A stretch of DNA of 64,000 nucleotides. It comes from an uncultured Bacteroidales bacterium. GTDB taxonomy: Bacteria; Bacteroidota; Bacteroidia; Bacteroidales; Muribaculaceae. A model generated the notes under the pieces. That model had not been told where the DNA came from. It did not search any database and saw only the letters and a program-made list of their open reading frames with translations. A program made the translations under genes and the position numbers. The stretch is taken from positions 1 to 64,000 of the forward strand of contig CANPDU010000006.1 in assembly GCA_947573135.1 (NCBI GenBank), given 5' to 3'. Positions 43,721 through 52,135 of this stretch are shown here, in pieces. How positions within the stretch are numbered: the first letter of the stretch is position 1; the number at the start of each line of letters is the position of its first letter.

Positions 43721-45739
43721 ATGATCCTCAGGTTTCTTTCTTTAGTTTTATTGACCGTCGGCACTATAGCGTCGGCTGATGCCCGCGTGAAGTGGAATAA
43801 TCAGAATAATGCGTCCGGCAACGGCGAAACAATCATCAACAGCGGATCGAAAGATGTGCTGAAATCGGCCAAAGCGCTCAAAGATCAGGCAACTATCGAT
43901 GGCGTGACATATTTCAGGATCGACAACAACTATGCTGCCTGTATGGCCGATCCGGAGAAAAAAGACGCTCTGACTCAAGTCACTATTCAGCCCAAAGTGC
44001 TGATCGGAGGCAACAGTCTGGCAGTGACTACAATAGCAAAAGAAGGTTTCGCAAACTGCAAGAAACTGGTTCATGTCATAATTCCTGCAACGATCCGAAC
44101 AGTCGACGAACTGGCCTTCGCCAACAACAAGCATCTGAAAAGTGTCTCCTTTCTGTCAAACAACATCGAGTTTATCAGTTCCGACAGCAAATGGATGAAA
44201 AATCTGGGACCATTTTTCAATTCAAATAAAGTCGAGACCGTCACCTGGGCGACCGCCGACACTCCGATCTGCGCTTTCGATGCCTTTGTCGGCAACAGTT
44301 CGCCCTACGCCAAAATGCTTGAGCGCAACGCTGCCGAGATTGCCCAGAAAGCAGCCAATATCGATCCGTCGGCACAGCGTGCCGCTACTGCCGACCGTCC
44401 GAAGTTTGCCGACTTCGCCGCCGAAAAAGTATCTGACGTCTACAACAAGTGGGTGAAGAAAAAGCCCTATGAGAGTGTCGTACAATACTCAGACGAAGAA
44501 TGCGAGGCCCGCAAGCGCGAGCTTTTCGACAACGCACGCAACGAATATATCAACCTTTACACATCGTCGGAAATAGCCGGTACACTTGCCGAATATGACA
44601 ATGATTATAAGGTGTTCATAATCAATACGGCCGACGGTAACCAGGTCTTCGCTCAGGTGCCTCAGAGCGACAAAACTTTCTTCGAGGACAATTTCGCCGG
44701 TGTGACTATCCGTCCGACATACAATATCGTCAACAACGAGCTGACCATTGTCGACTGCAAGTTTGAGATCGGCGACAAGACATATGTGTCGCCCGAAATT
44801 TTCGACGGCGTTGCCGACGACTTCTCAAGCATCGACTTCGAGGCCCGCAAGATCGACATCGACGATCTTCTCGCTCAGGAAACAGCTCAGAAACAACAGG
44901 CTCAGCAGGCTAAGGCCAACCGCAGCAAGGCTTCGGCAAATCAGTCGCTCGGCGCTGTAAACATGGCGCCGACAACCGGCTACAACAACACCGGCACTTA
45001 TGCCCTGATAATCGGTAACGAGAATTATAAATACAACGATCCTGTCAGCTATGCCATCGCCGATGCGACGACTTTCGCCCGCTACTGCCGCAACACACTG
45101 GGTGTGCCGACAAGCAACATTATCGCCGTGCAGGATGTCACCAAAGGCGAGCTCCGACGCACGATACGCGAAGTGCAGTCGCTCTTCGAAGACGAAGGCG
45201 ACAGCAAGAATCTCATCGTCTATTACGCCGGACACGGCATACCCGACAAAGACAATATCGACTCCTACATCCTTCCCGTCGACGCCTCGGCCAACGATAT
45301 CGAATCGTGCTATTCGCTACAGGAATTCTACAATCAGCTCGGCGAACTGCCGGCCAAATCGGTTGTCGTCTATCTCGATGCCTGTTTCACGGGATCTTCG
45401 CGCAACGGCAGCGCACTGGTCGCTTCACGCGCCGGAGTGTCGTTCGAGCGCTCGCAGGTCGAACCCCGCGGCAACACCGTCGTCTTCGCCGCCACGTCGG
45501 CCGATGAGACCGCCCAGCCGTATGACGAAGCCGGACACGGCATATTCACATATTATCTGCTCGACAAACTGCGCTCGACAAAGGGCAACATCACTCTCGG
45601 CGATCTGTCGCAGTATCTCATTACAAAGGTAAAATCCCAGTCAATCAGCAAAGGCAAGAAACGTCAGGTGCCGTCGATGTTGGTGTCGTCGACTTTCGCC
45701 GGTGACTGGAAGACTCTGCCTGTCAATCTTATGAAATAA
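43721..45739 (+). CDS. exported caspase-family (C14) protease with LRR-like N-terminal region
   Basis: 672 residues with signal peptide MILRFLSLVLLTVGTIASA. Residues about 85-150 (VTTIAKEGFANCKKLVHVII, PATIRTVDELAFANNKHLKS) are LRR_5/BspA-like repeats. A middle region of about 250 residues has no clear family and ends in a Q/A-rich coil (AQETAQKQQAQQAKANRSKA). The C-terminal caspase domain (about 425-660) has YALIIGNENYKYNDPVSYAI, ADATTFARYCRN, LIVYYAGHG with catalytic His505, then VVVYLDACFTGSS with Cys555, and SADETAQPYDEAGHGIFTYY. Both catalytic residues are present. Export of a caspase is unusual compared with cytoplasmic defence caspases. It is followed after 1 base by the transglutaminase-like gene, so the two are translationally linked. 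Confidence 0.92.
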   Translation: MILRFLSLVLLTVGTIASADARVKWNNQNNASGNGETIINSGSKDVLKSAKALKDQATIDGVTYFRIDNNYAACMADPEKKDALTQVTIQPKVLIGGNSLAVTTIAKEGFANCKKLVHVIIPATIRTVDELAFANNKHLKSVSFLSNNIEFISSDSKWMKNLGPFFNSNKVETVTWATADTPICAFDAFVGNSSPYAKMLERNAAEIAQKAANIDPSAQRAATADRPKFADFAAEKVSDVYNKWVKKKPYESVVQYSDEECEARKRELFDNARNEYINLYTSSEIAGTLAEYDNDYKVFIINTADGNQVFAQVPQSDKTFFEDNFAGVTIRPTYNIVNNELTIVDCKFEIGDKTYVSPEIFDGVADDFSSIDFEARKIDIDDLLAQETAQKQQAQQAKANRSKASANQSLGAVNMAPTTGYNNTGTYALIIGNENYKYNDPVSYAIADATTFARYCRNTLGVPTSNIIAVQDVTKGELRRTIREVQSLFEDEGDSKNLIVYYAGHGIPDKDNIDSYILPVDASANDIESCYSLQEFYNQLGELPAKSVVVYLDACFTGSSRNGSALVASRAGVSFERSQVEPRGNTVVFAATSADETAQPYDEAGHGIFTYYLLDKLRSTKGNITLGDLSQYLITKVKSQSISKGKKRQVPSMLVSSTFAGDWKTLPVNLMK

Positions 45740-45740
45740 C

Positions 45741-47342
45741 ATGACAATTTTCCGGTCTTTATCACTTCTCGCAGCCGTAACCGTCTCGGTGATAGCAGCC
45801 TCGGCTCAGGCTCCGCAGGATAGATATAAGGCGTTCAAAGAGAATGCCACTAAAAACTATACCGATTTCCGCAAGGAGGCAAACAAGCGATACGCCGATT
45901 TTATACGCGCAGCGTGGGAAAGCTATGACGTAAACTCGCCCGTCGAGAAACCTGATATCGACTACGTCGTGCCCGAAGTCCGATATGAAGAGGGCGACAG
46001 TGTTGTCATCGTCTCGATGGAAGCACTGAAAGCTTCTGACGAGACCGACGGTCTGCAGGAAAGCGTAGCCGGACTGTTCAACAAGATAAAGCGGGGAGTC
46101 AGGAAAATCACACACCGCGACAACAAAGAGAACCGGCGGCTGGCGGCAACCGTCGTCGACAAGCCCGATGCGGCGCCGGTGCCACAACCGATTGCCCCGG
46201 TCGGCGAGGATGCAGACAACAGCCTCACAATCGACGTCCCTGCAGCACATAGTTTTACATTTTTCGGAACCGAACGCGAAGTGAGGCTGCCGACCGATCA
46301 TGAACTAAACCTTAAAAACCTAAATAACAACACCATCGCAAACGCATGGCTGCGTCTGAGCGAAAAAGATTTCGATCCGCTGCTGAAAGACTGTCTCGAT
46401 CTGCGCAGCTCGATGAATCTCAACGACTGGTGTTACCTTAAAATGCTCGAAGCGCTGAGTCAGTCAATCTACGGCGACAGCAATGAGGGACGCTTGTTCA
46501 CCGCCTACATGTTCTGTCAGTCGGGCTATGCGATGCGCCTGACGCGGACGCCCGACCGCAAGCGCCTCGGCATGATGTTTCCCAGTCAGGACACTCTCTA
46601 CTCACTGTCATATCTGACTGTCGACGGAACGGCCTACTATCTCTTCAACTGCGGCGAAGGAGCTCAGTTCGAGATCGTGCCGCGGGCGTTCGACAACGAG
46701 TCTCGGATACGTCTTCTCTATGCCGACAGCCCGAAACTCGACGTGAAGAAAAGCACGCCGCGCCGCATCAGGTCGATCCATTACCCCGATCTCGACATGG
46801 AAGTCAGTGTCAATGAAAATCTTATCGATTTCTATAATTCCTATCCTGACGGAGTTCTGGGAGGCAACTTCCTGACGCGTTTTGCCTTCCATGCCGACAT
46901 ACCGCTTGACTCATGCGTCAAGGCGAGTCTGTATCCGGCTCTCAGCGAGAAGATCAGGGACATGTCAAAAGTTGAGGCCGCCGGAGCGCTGCTCAACTGG
47001 CTCCAGACCGGCTTTGTCTATGAGTTCGACAACAAAGTATGGGGCGGCGACAGAGTGTTTTTTGCCGAAGAGACCCTTTTCTATCCTTTCTGCGACTGCG
47101 AGGACCGCGCGATACTCTATTCAAAGCTCGTCCGCGATCTCTTGGGGCTTAAAGCCGCACTTGTCTATTACCCCGGTCACCTCGCGGCTGCCGTATGCTT
47201 TGACGACGAACCGGTCAGCGGAGCCTATATCAACATCGACGGCCGCAAATTCGTAATCTGCGATCCTACATACATCGTTGCCGGCGTCGGAACGCAGATG
47301 ACCTGCGTCGACGACACAAAAATCCAGGCTATCGAACTATAA
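45741..47342 (+). CDS. exported transglutaminase-like cysteine enzyme
   Basis: 533 residues with signal peptide (FRSLSLLAAVTVSVIAASA). A helical segment follows (YKAFKENATKNYTDFRKEAN), then a linker rich in P, D and V and a domain around SFTFFGTEREVRLPTDHELN. The C-terminal 120 residues form a transglutaminase-like fold: ALLNWLQTGFVYEFDNKVWG, then YPFCDCEDRAILYSKLVRDL with catalytic C453 (C451 also near), YYPGHLAAAV with His480 and FVICDPTY with Asp508. This Cys-His-Asp set is complete. It could be a protease, an amidase or a crosslinking enzyme in the periplasm or outside. It lies one base after the caspase gene and ends the operon at a hairpin terminator. Confidence 0.85.
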   Translation: MTIFRSLSLLAAVTVSVIAASAQAPQDRYKAFKENATKNYTDFRKEANKRYADFIRAAWESYDVNSPVEKPDIDYVVPEVRYEEGDSVVIVSMEALKASDETDGLQESVAGLFNKIKRGVRKITHRDNKENRRLAATVVDKPDAAPVPQPIAPVGEDADNSLTIDVPAAHSFTFFGTEREVRLPTDHELNLKNLNNNTIANAWLRLSEKDFDPLLKDCLDLRSSMNLNDWCYLKMLEALSQSIYGDSNEGRLFTAYMFCQSGYAMRLTRTPDRKRLGMMFPSQDTLYSLSYLTVDGTAYYLFNCGEGAQFEIVPRAFDNESRIRLLYADSPKLDVKKSTPRRIRSIHYPDLDMEVSVNENLIDFYNSYPDGVLGGNFLTRFAFHADIPLDSCVKASLYPALSEKIRDMSKVEAAGALLNWLQTGFVYEFDNKVWGGDRVFFAEETLFYPFCDCEDRAILYSKLVRDLLGLKAALVYYPGHLAAAVCFDDEPVSGAYINIDGRKFVICDPTYIVAGVGTQMTCVDDTKIQAIEL

Positions 47343-47367
47343 AATCACAAAGAAAGCTGTAAAAGAA

Positions 47368-47403
47368 ATAGCGCCGATTTCCTTGCGAGGTAATCGGCGC
47401 TAT
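47368..47403. terminator. hairpin between convergent transcripts
   Basis: ATAGCGCCGATT (47368-47379) pairs perfectly with AATCGGCGCTAT (47392-47403), a 12-bp stem with a 12-base loop, followed by CTGTTTTGG. It ends the caspase operon and can also serve the minus-strand gene at 47442. Confidence 0.75.
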
Positions 47404-47441
47404 CTGTTTTGGTTCTACAAAAATGCGTGTTATCGCGGATT

Positions 47442-49061
47442 TCAGCGTATTATCATTTTTCTGACATCAGATCCTTGACGGACGACGTAGATACCGGGAG
47501 CAGGATCCTTGACTCGACGACCCTGAACGTCGTAGATCTCGCATTCGGCACTATCATCGGCGATGATGTCTTCGATCAGGCTCGTCGAACCATCGCTCCA
47601 GACAATATCCGATTTATAGGCTGTGCCGTTTGCGACATTTACACTCTGTACACCGATCACACCCAGATCCTCATATATGACTACCGTATGGCGTGTATCT
47701 TTAACCGAGAAATCATAACCGCCGTCGGTGAAACTATAAGGAACGTCGGTCATGTCTGCGCCTAAAAGCTCATACATATCTTTTTTAAACACATATGGGC
47801 TGTCGTCGCCTTTGACAAAGATATTATAGTACATGTCAGCCTTGCTGATCGACTGACCGTTGAGCGCGGTAGTCGGCAGAGTGACGGCAATAACACCGTA
47901 TTCGTCGAAATCGTCATATTCGGAGTAACGTTCGATGACGGGGTTCTGAGGAGCGCTTTCAACAAAAGCATATTCATTGATGACCGGTTTATTGTATGCG
48001 GCCAGAGCATGGAAAGATTCCGTGCCTTCGTTGATGAGCACAGCACCGTCGCTCTTAAGCAAAGTGCCGTCGGTCTTGTAATCGAAAACTAAGTTGTCGG
48101 CGGGACGATAAACGGTATAGCCCCCGTCATAATAGTCCTCGTCTTCGACAAACACACCGACTCCGCCTAACAGATAGCAGAACGAACCGCCTGATACGCC
48201 GAGATACTGGTTGTTGTCAAACGTGACTTTGCCATCGGCAAGTCTGCCGACAGCGTATCCGAAATTATCGGCAAACTTCAGATAGACATCATTGTCATTC
48301 TCCGCCATCCAGACGTTATAGTCGCCTTCAGCCGTAGACATCACTTTCTTTGATGCCACAACGTTGTCAGGCAATGCGAGAGGGGTCGCGGTCATTGGCG
48401 CCACAATTATATTGTTCTCGCCAAACCAGGCCCATGCTTCATCGGCATTTTCCTCACCGTATATATCGTAAGTAAGTCCGAGCATCACGGGGACATCCTC
48501 ATTCTCGCCAAGTTCACCTACAGAAGTAAGTACACCGTCTGCATAGTTGAACAGCAATTCGCTTTCGCCGAACGAAGGGAAATAGTAGCCCTCGTCTTCA
48601 TCATAATCAAGACGGTCGAAATTCATACGGATTGTCTCGCCCTCATATTCCCATGCCTCGGTGGCGGTCTGAGGTAACTTGGCCACATAAGTAGTGCCTT
48701 CCTTATGATCGAGTTTCAGCCAGCAGTCAGTATCATAGACAGCTATAGGATTCTTGACATACAGACAGCCGTCATCACCTTCGACTATCGCCGAGACCCT
48801 GCCTGATACCTGTCGCTGAAAAATCTCAAAGCTACGCGGATAAAGAGCAAAAGCCGAGAGCGTCATATTGTCGATAAGCTTACCGGCGGGAGTCTCGATT
48901 ATACCGTCGACTCCGGGCACGCGTACCGGCGCAGAAGCGCTGAGAGTCCGAGCCTGCAGAGGACAATTCTCAGTCAGGTCAATCTGATGTTTTACAGAAC
49001 TTTCCTGAGCCATTAGAGAGGCAGAAATCAGGAGTGCGGGAAGAAGTAGAAATTTTTTCAT
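47442..49061 (-). CDS. exported protein with sorting-like C-terminal tail, function unknown
   Basis: 539 residues with signal peptide MKKFLLLPALLISASLMAQ. The middle is rich in acidic and aromatic residues with repeated beta-type stretches (DGCLYVKNPIAVYDTDCWLK, YEGETIRMNFDRLDYDEDEG, VWMAENDNDVYLKFADNFGY). The last 60 residues contain CEIYDVQGRRVKDPAPGIYV followed by VRQGSDVRKMIIR, which is the pattern of a type IX secretion sorting domain (G-R-x-V, P-G-x-Y-x-V, K-x-x-x-R end). I do not recognise the main domain. It has its own promoter at 49130-49160. The similar tail on the NAGPA protein at 21457 supports a shared export or anchoring route. Confidence 0.7.
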   Translation of the reverse strand: MKKFLLLPALLISASLMAQESSVKHQIDLTENCPLQARTLSASAPVRVPGVDGIIETPAGKLIDNMTLSAFALYPRSFEIFQRQVSGRVSAIVEGDDGCLYVKNPIAVYDTDCWLKLDHKEGTTYVAKLPQTATEAWEYEGETIRMNFDRLDYDEDEGYYFPSFGESELLFNYADGVLTSVGELGENEDVPVMLGLTYDIYGEENADEAWAWFGENNIIVAPMTATPLALPDNVVASKKVMSTAEGDYNVWMAENDNDVYLKFADNFGYAVGRLADGKVTFDNNQYLGVSGGSFCYLLGGVGVFVEDEDYYDGGYTVYRPADNLVFDYKTDGTLLKSDGAVLINEGTESFHALAAYNKPVINEYAFVESAPQNPVIERYSEYDDFDEYGVIAVTLPTTALNGQSISKADMYYNIFVKGDDSPYVFKKDMYELLGADMTDVPYSFTDGGYDFSVKDTRHTVVIYEDLGVIGVQSVNVANGTAYKSDIVWSDGSTSLIEDIIADDSAECEIYDVQGRRVKDPAPGIYVVRQGSDVRKMIIR

Positions 49062-49129
49062 CCGGAATAATTAAGATTATTAATCGATTATTTACTATGG
49101 GATCTTTTCCCATTTATTACATTTTCGGA

Positions 49130-49160
49130 CAAAAATATACAATACAAGCTATTTTACAAA
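49130..49160 (-). promoter_or_regulatory. Bacteroidota-type promoter of the sorting-tail protein gene
   Basis: On the minus strand TTTG (complement of 49157-49160), a 19-base spacer and TATTTTTG (complement of 49130-49137). The leader to the ATG at 49061 is about 63 bases. Confidence 0.6.
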
Positions 49161-49205
49161 CAAACCCGTTGCCAATTAAGAATAATTAAGAGCTTAAAAG
49201 AAAAG

Positions 49206-49241
49206 CAATGGTGCACCGGAGTCAGATCCGATGCACCATTG
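49206..49241 (-). terminator. terminator of the LRR protein gene (minus strand)
   Basis: A 15-bp stem with one mismatch (49206-49220 with 49227-49241) and a 6-base loop; on the minus strand a CTTTTCTTTT tract follows. It lies 40 bases after the stop at 49281. Confidence 0.8.
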
Positions 49242-49280
49242 TTGTGTGTTATGTCAGTTATGTGTAAGTTCTGAAGTTGT

Positions 49281-50339
49281 TTAGAAGTTCCATTGGCATG
49301 CGATCATATGCAGGTTGGGGCAAGCTACCGTGCGGAGATCGGTGATCATGTTATAGCGGCAGTTGATATAGGTAAGTGCCTGATCAAACGATACGTCGAG
49401 CATTGTAAGTTCGTTGTTGCTGCAGATAAGACGCTGGAGGAAAGTCTGATTGCTGAGAGTAAGAGTTGTGAGGTCATTGTAAGAGCAATCCACAAACTGG
49501 AGCTGCGGGCAATTGGTGACATTGAAAGTAGTCAGATCATTGTAAGAGCAGACGATATCGAGAAGAGCATTGCAGTCACGCATGCCGAGAGTCTTCATAT
49601 TATTGTCAGAGCAAACAAATGTGGAGAGCGAAGGAAGACCCGAAACGATCAGATTGGAGATCTGGTTGTCGTCGATATTGAGGTTCTGAAGACTTTCGAC
49701 ACCGACAAGGTTGAGAGTGGTAAGCTTGTTATATCCGCAATATAGGTTTTTAAGAGCCTTGCAATTCTCGACATTGAGAGCCTCAAGATGGTTAGACTGG
49801 CAGTTGACAGTCTTCAATGTAGGCGCGAACGAAAGATCGAGAGCAACAAGATAATTTGACGCTATATTGAGGTTCTCCAACGCTGTGACACCACTGAGCT
49901 CGAATTCAGTGATACGGTTATTGTTAGCTGAGACTTTCACAACATTTGTACATCCGGTGAGATTTGCATCGGTGATCTTGTTGCGCGAAATATTAACATC
50001 TGTAAGAGCAACGTCTCCGGCAAATGATACCGAAGTAAGAGCATTACGAGAAACGTCAACACTCATAAGAGCGTCAAAACCGCTGAGATCGAGATCCCCG
50101 GCAATCTTTTTGCCCTTCCAGTCAATTTTGGTCACATGGCCGTTTTCAATGGTCACACCCTCCCACGTAGCGGGAGATTTCACATCGGTAATTTTAAGTG
50201 CCTGAGCATTGGTAGCTTCTTTTTCAGCAGGGGCAGCGAGGAAAGCCTGGAGCTGTTTCAACTCGTTCTTGTCAATTTTCTGTGCGTTAACTGCCAGACT
50301 ACTTAGTGCGACAGCAAACAATAAAGCGACTTTTTTCAT
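49281..50339 (-). CDS. exported leucine-rich-repeat protein
   Basis: The ATG at 50339 gives 352 residues with signal peptide MKKVALLFAVALSSLAVNA; an ATG 9 bases upstream is less likely. From about residue 75 there are around 12 tandem repeats of 20-22 residues with the pattern L-x-x-L-x-C/V-x-x-N-x-L/I-T-x-L (for example LKNLYCGYNKLTTLNLVGVE, LQFVDCSYNDLTTLTLSNQT). Many repeats carry C at the position before the asparagine turn, as in internalin-like and Bacteroidota surface LRR proteins. A helical cap of about 50 residues precedes the repeats. There is no sorting tail, and the protein ends inside or just after the last repeat (MIACQWNF). It probably binds protein ligands in the periplasm or outside. 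Confidence 0.85.
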   Translation of the reverse strand: MKKVALLFAVALSSLAVNAQKIDKNELKQLQAFLAAPAEKEATNAQALKITDVKSPATWEGVTIENGHVTKIDWKGKKIAGDLDLSGFDALMSVDVSRNALTSVSFAGDVALTDVNISRNKITDANLTGCTNVVKVSANNNRITEFELSGVTALENLNIASNYLVALDLSFAPTLKTVNCQSNHLEALNVENCKALKNLYCGYNKLTTLNLVGVESLQNLNIDDNQISNLIVSGLPSLSTFVCSDNNMKTLGMRDCNALLDIVCSYNDLTTFNVTNCPQLQFVDCSYNDLTTLTLSNQTFLQRLICSNNELTMLDVSFDQALTYINCRYNMITDLRTVACPNLHMIACQWNF

Positions 50340-50488
50340 ATCAAACATAAATAATAGTTGTGATTAATTTAATTCTGCATTTTACAACCGCTTTTCGGGC
50401 GATTGTACTATTCTAACATCACAGCTATTAAAAAGGTTTGATAGTGTTCGAAAAAACTTATAAAATTTTCATCACAGCGTATAACTCC

Positions 50489-52033
50489 CTAAAATGGAGT
50501 AGGTTCGTCACTCGACGACAAGAAATCGGCAGAGCCTCCGACAAGCTTCGAAGACGCCGCGGAGCCATCACCGGCCGGCATATTAAGGCGCGACGGAATC
50601 GACTCTACAATGGACTCTCCGCCCTCCTCAATCCAGTTTTCGAAACGTGCGAACTGAGCCCGGAAACGCATGTTCACATCCTTAACTGAACCGCTACGGT
50701 GCTTTGCGATGATAAACTCGGCAAGACCTCTGATATCTTTTCCGCTCGGGTCAGTGTCGCTATGATAATAATATTCCGGACGATGTATGAAACATACAAT
50801 ATCGGCATCCTGCTCTATCGCACCCGACTCTCGAAGGTCAGACAGCTGCGGACGCTTGTTGTCGCTTCGGTTCTCGACCTGACGGCTCAACTGCGAAAGC
50901 GCCACAATCGGAATATTCAGTTCCTTTGCCAACTGTTTCAACGAACGCGATATCATACTTACCTCTTGCTCACGCGATCCGAATTTCATGCCGGAAGCGT
51001 TCATAAGCTGCAGGTAGTCAATGATAATCATCTTGATATTGTGCTCTCTTACAAGTCGGCGCGCCTTGGTACGAAGCTCGAACACCGACAGCGACGCCGT
51101 ATCGTCGATATAAAGCTGCGCTCCGTTAAGATGCTTTATGCGCGCCATCAGCTGATCCCATTCCAACGACGTCAGCTGACCGCTCTTGATTTTTTCACCG
51201 GGCAACTCGCAGACATTTGATATCAGACGGTTGACAAGCTGAAGATTACTCATTTCAAGTGAAAACACAGCAATCGGAATGTTATAGTTGACAGCCATAT
51301 TCTTGGCCATAGACAACACAAAGGCCGTCTTACCCATAGCCGGACGGGCTGCGATAATTATCAGATCAGAATTCTGCCATCCGGAAGTCACCTTGTCAAG
51401 TTCATGAAAACCGGTCTGAAGACCGCTCAAGCCCGACGTCCGATTGGCAGCAGCCTGTATCTGATCCAAAGCAGCCGTGATCACCGGATCGATCTGCGTC
51501 ACGTCTTTTTTTACATTGCGCTGAGATATCTCAAACAGTTTGCCCTCTGCCTCCTGTAACAAATCATCTACATCAATGCTCTCATCAAACGCATTATTTT
51601 CGATATTGGCGGCAAACGATATCAGCTCGCGTGCCAGATATTTCTGCGCCACTATGCGTGCGTGGAATTCCACGTGGGCGGCAGAAGTGACGTTTGACGT
51701 CAGCTGTACGACAAACGCCGGGCCCCCTACTTCATCAAGAGTGCCGTTGAGACGGAGCTGCTCAGTGACAGTGAAAAGGTCGATAGGACGCTGCGAAGCG
51801 CCGAGAGTCTGTATAGCCTCATATACTTTCTGATGAGACGGTTCATAGAAACTTTCAGGCTTCAATATATCGCAGACAACCGTATATGCATCCTTTTCTA
51901 TCATCAGCGCACCCAGCACGGCCGCCTCGACGTCAGTGTCGCGCGGCGAAAGACGGCCGAGAGCGTCGGTTGTCGGAGCCGACGGCTGACGTTTCTTGTA
52001 ATTATTATATGTCTTGTTTGTCGATTCTGCCAT
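50489..52033 (-). CDS. dnaB: replicative DNA helicase DnaB
   Basis: 514 residues. The N-terminal domain (DTDVEAAVLGALMIEKDAYT, FYEPSHQKVYEAIQTLGASQ, RPIDLFTVTEQLRLNGTLDE) and the RecA-like helicase domain are complete. The latter includes GLQTGFHELDKVTSGWQNSD, LIIIAARPAMGKTAFVLSMA (Walker A), FSLEMSNLQLVNRLISNVCE, IIIDYLQLMNASG (Walker B), ALSQLSRQVENRSDNKRPQL and DLRESGAIEQDADIVCFIHR. A C-terminal tail of about 50 residues ending SSSDEPTPF is probably disordered. DnaB unwinds the replication fork. A -7-like element lies upstream at 52053-52060. Confidence 0.97.
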   Translation of the reverse strand: MAESTNKTYNNYKKRQPSAPTTDALGRLSPRDTDVEAAVLGALMIEKDAYTVVCDILKPESFYEPSHQKVYEAIQTLGASQRPIDLFTVTEQLRLNGTLDEVGGPAFVVQLTSNVTSAAHVEFHARIVAQKYLARELISFAANIENNAFDESIDVDDLLQEAEGKLFEISQRNVKKDVTQIDPVITAALDQIQAAANRTSGLSGLQTGFHELDKVTSGWQNSDLIIIAARPAMGKTAFVLSMAKNMAVNYNIPIAVFSLEMSNLQLVNRLISNVCELPGEKIKSGQLTSLEWDQLMARIKHLNGAQLYIDDTASLSVFELRTKARRLVREHNIKMIIIDYLQLMNASGMKFGSREQEVSMISRSLKQLAKELNIPIVALSQLSRQVENRSDNKRPQLSDLRESGAIEQDADIVCFIHRPEYYYHSDTDPSGKDIRGLAEFIIAKHRSGSVKDVNMRFRAQFARFENWIEEGGESIVESIPSRLNMPAGDGSAASSKLVGGSADFLSSSDEPTPF

Positions 52034-52052
52034 GTCGATTAGTTTACAAATG

Positions 52053-52060
52053 CAAAGTTA
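52053..52060 (-). promoter_or_regulatory. -7 promoter element upstream of dnaB
   Basis: TAACTTTG on the minus strand (complement of 52053-52060), 20 bases before the dnaB ATG. No good -33 element is visible at the usual distance. Confidence 0.45.
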
Positions 52061-52135
52061 CACCATAATAATATCATTGTCCTCTCCGGTTGCGCCAAGT
52101 TATCAATATTTTTTCAATACAAATAACCCGCCCGC

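Noticed and set aside
49293-50205. Repeated DNA as a possible CRISPR or tandem repeat array
   Set aside because: The periodicity of about 63-66 bases comes from leucine-rich repeats in the coding strand; there are no conserved direct repeats with unique spacers.
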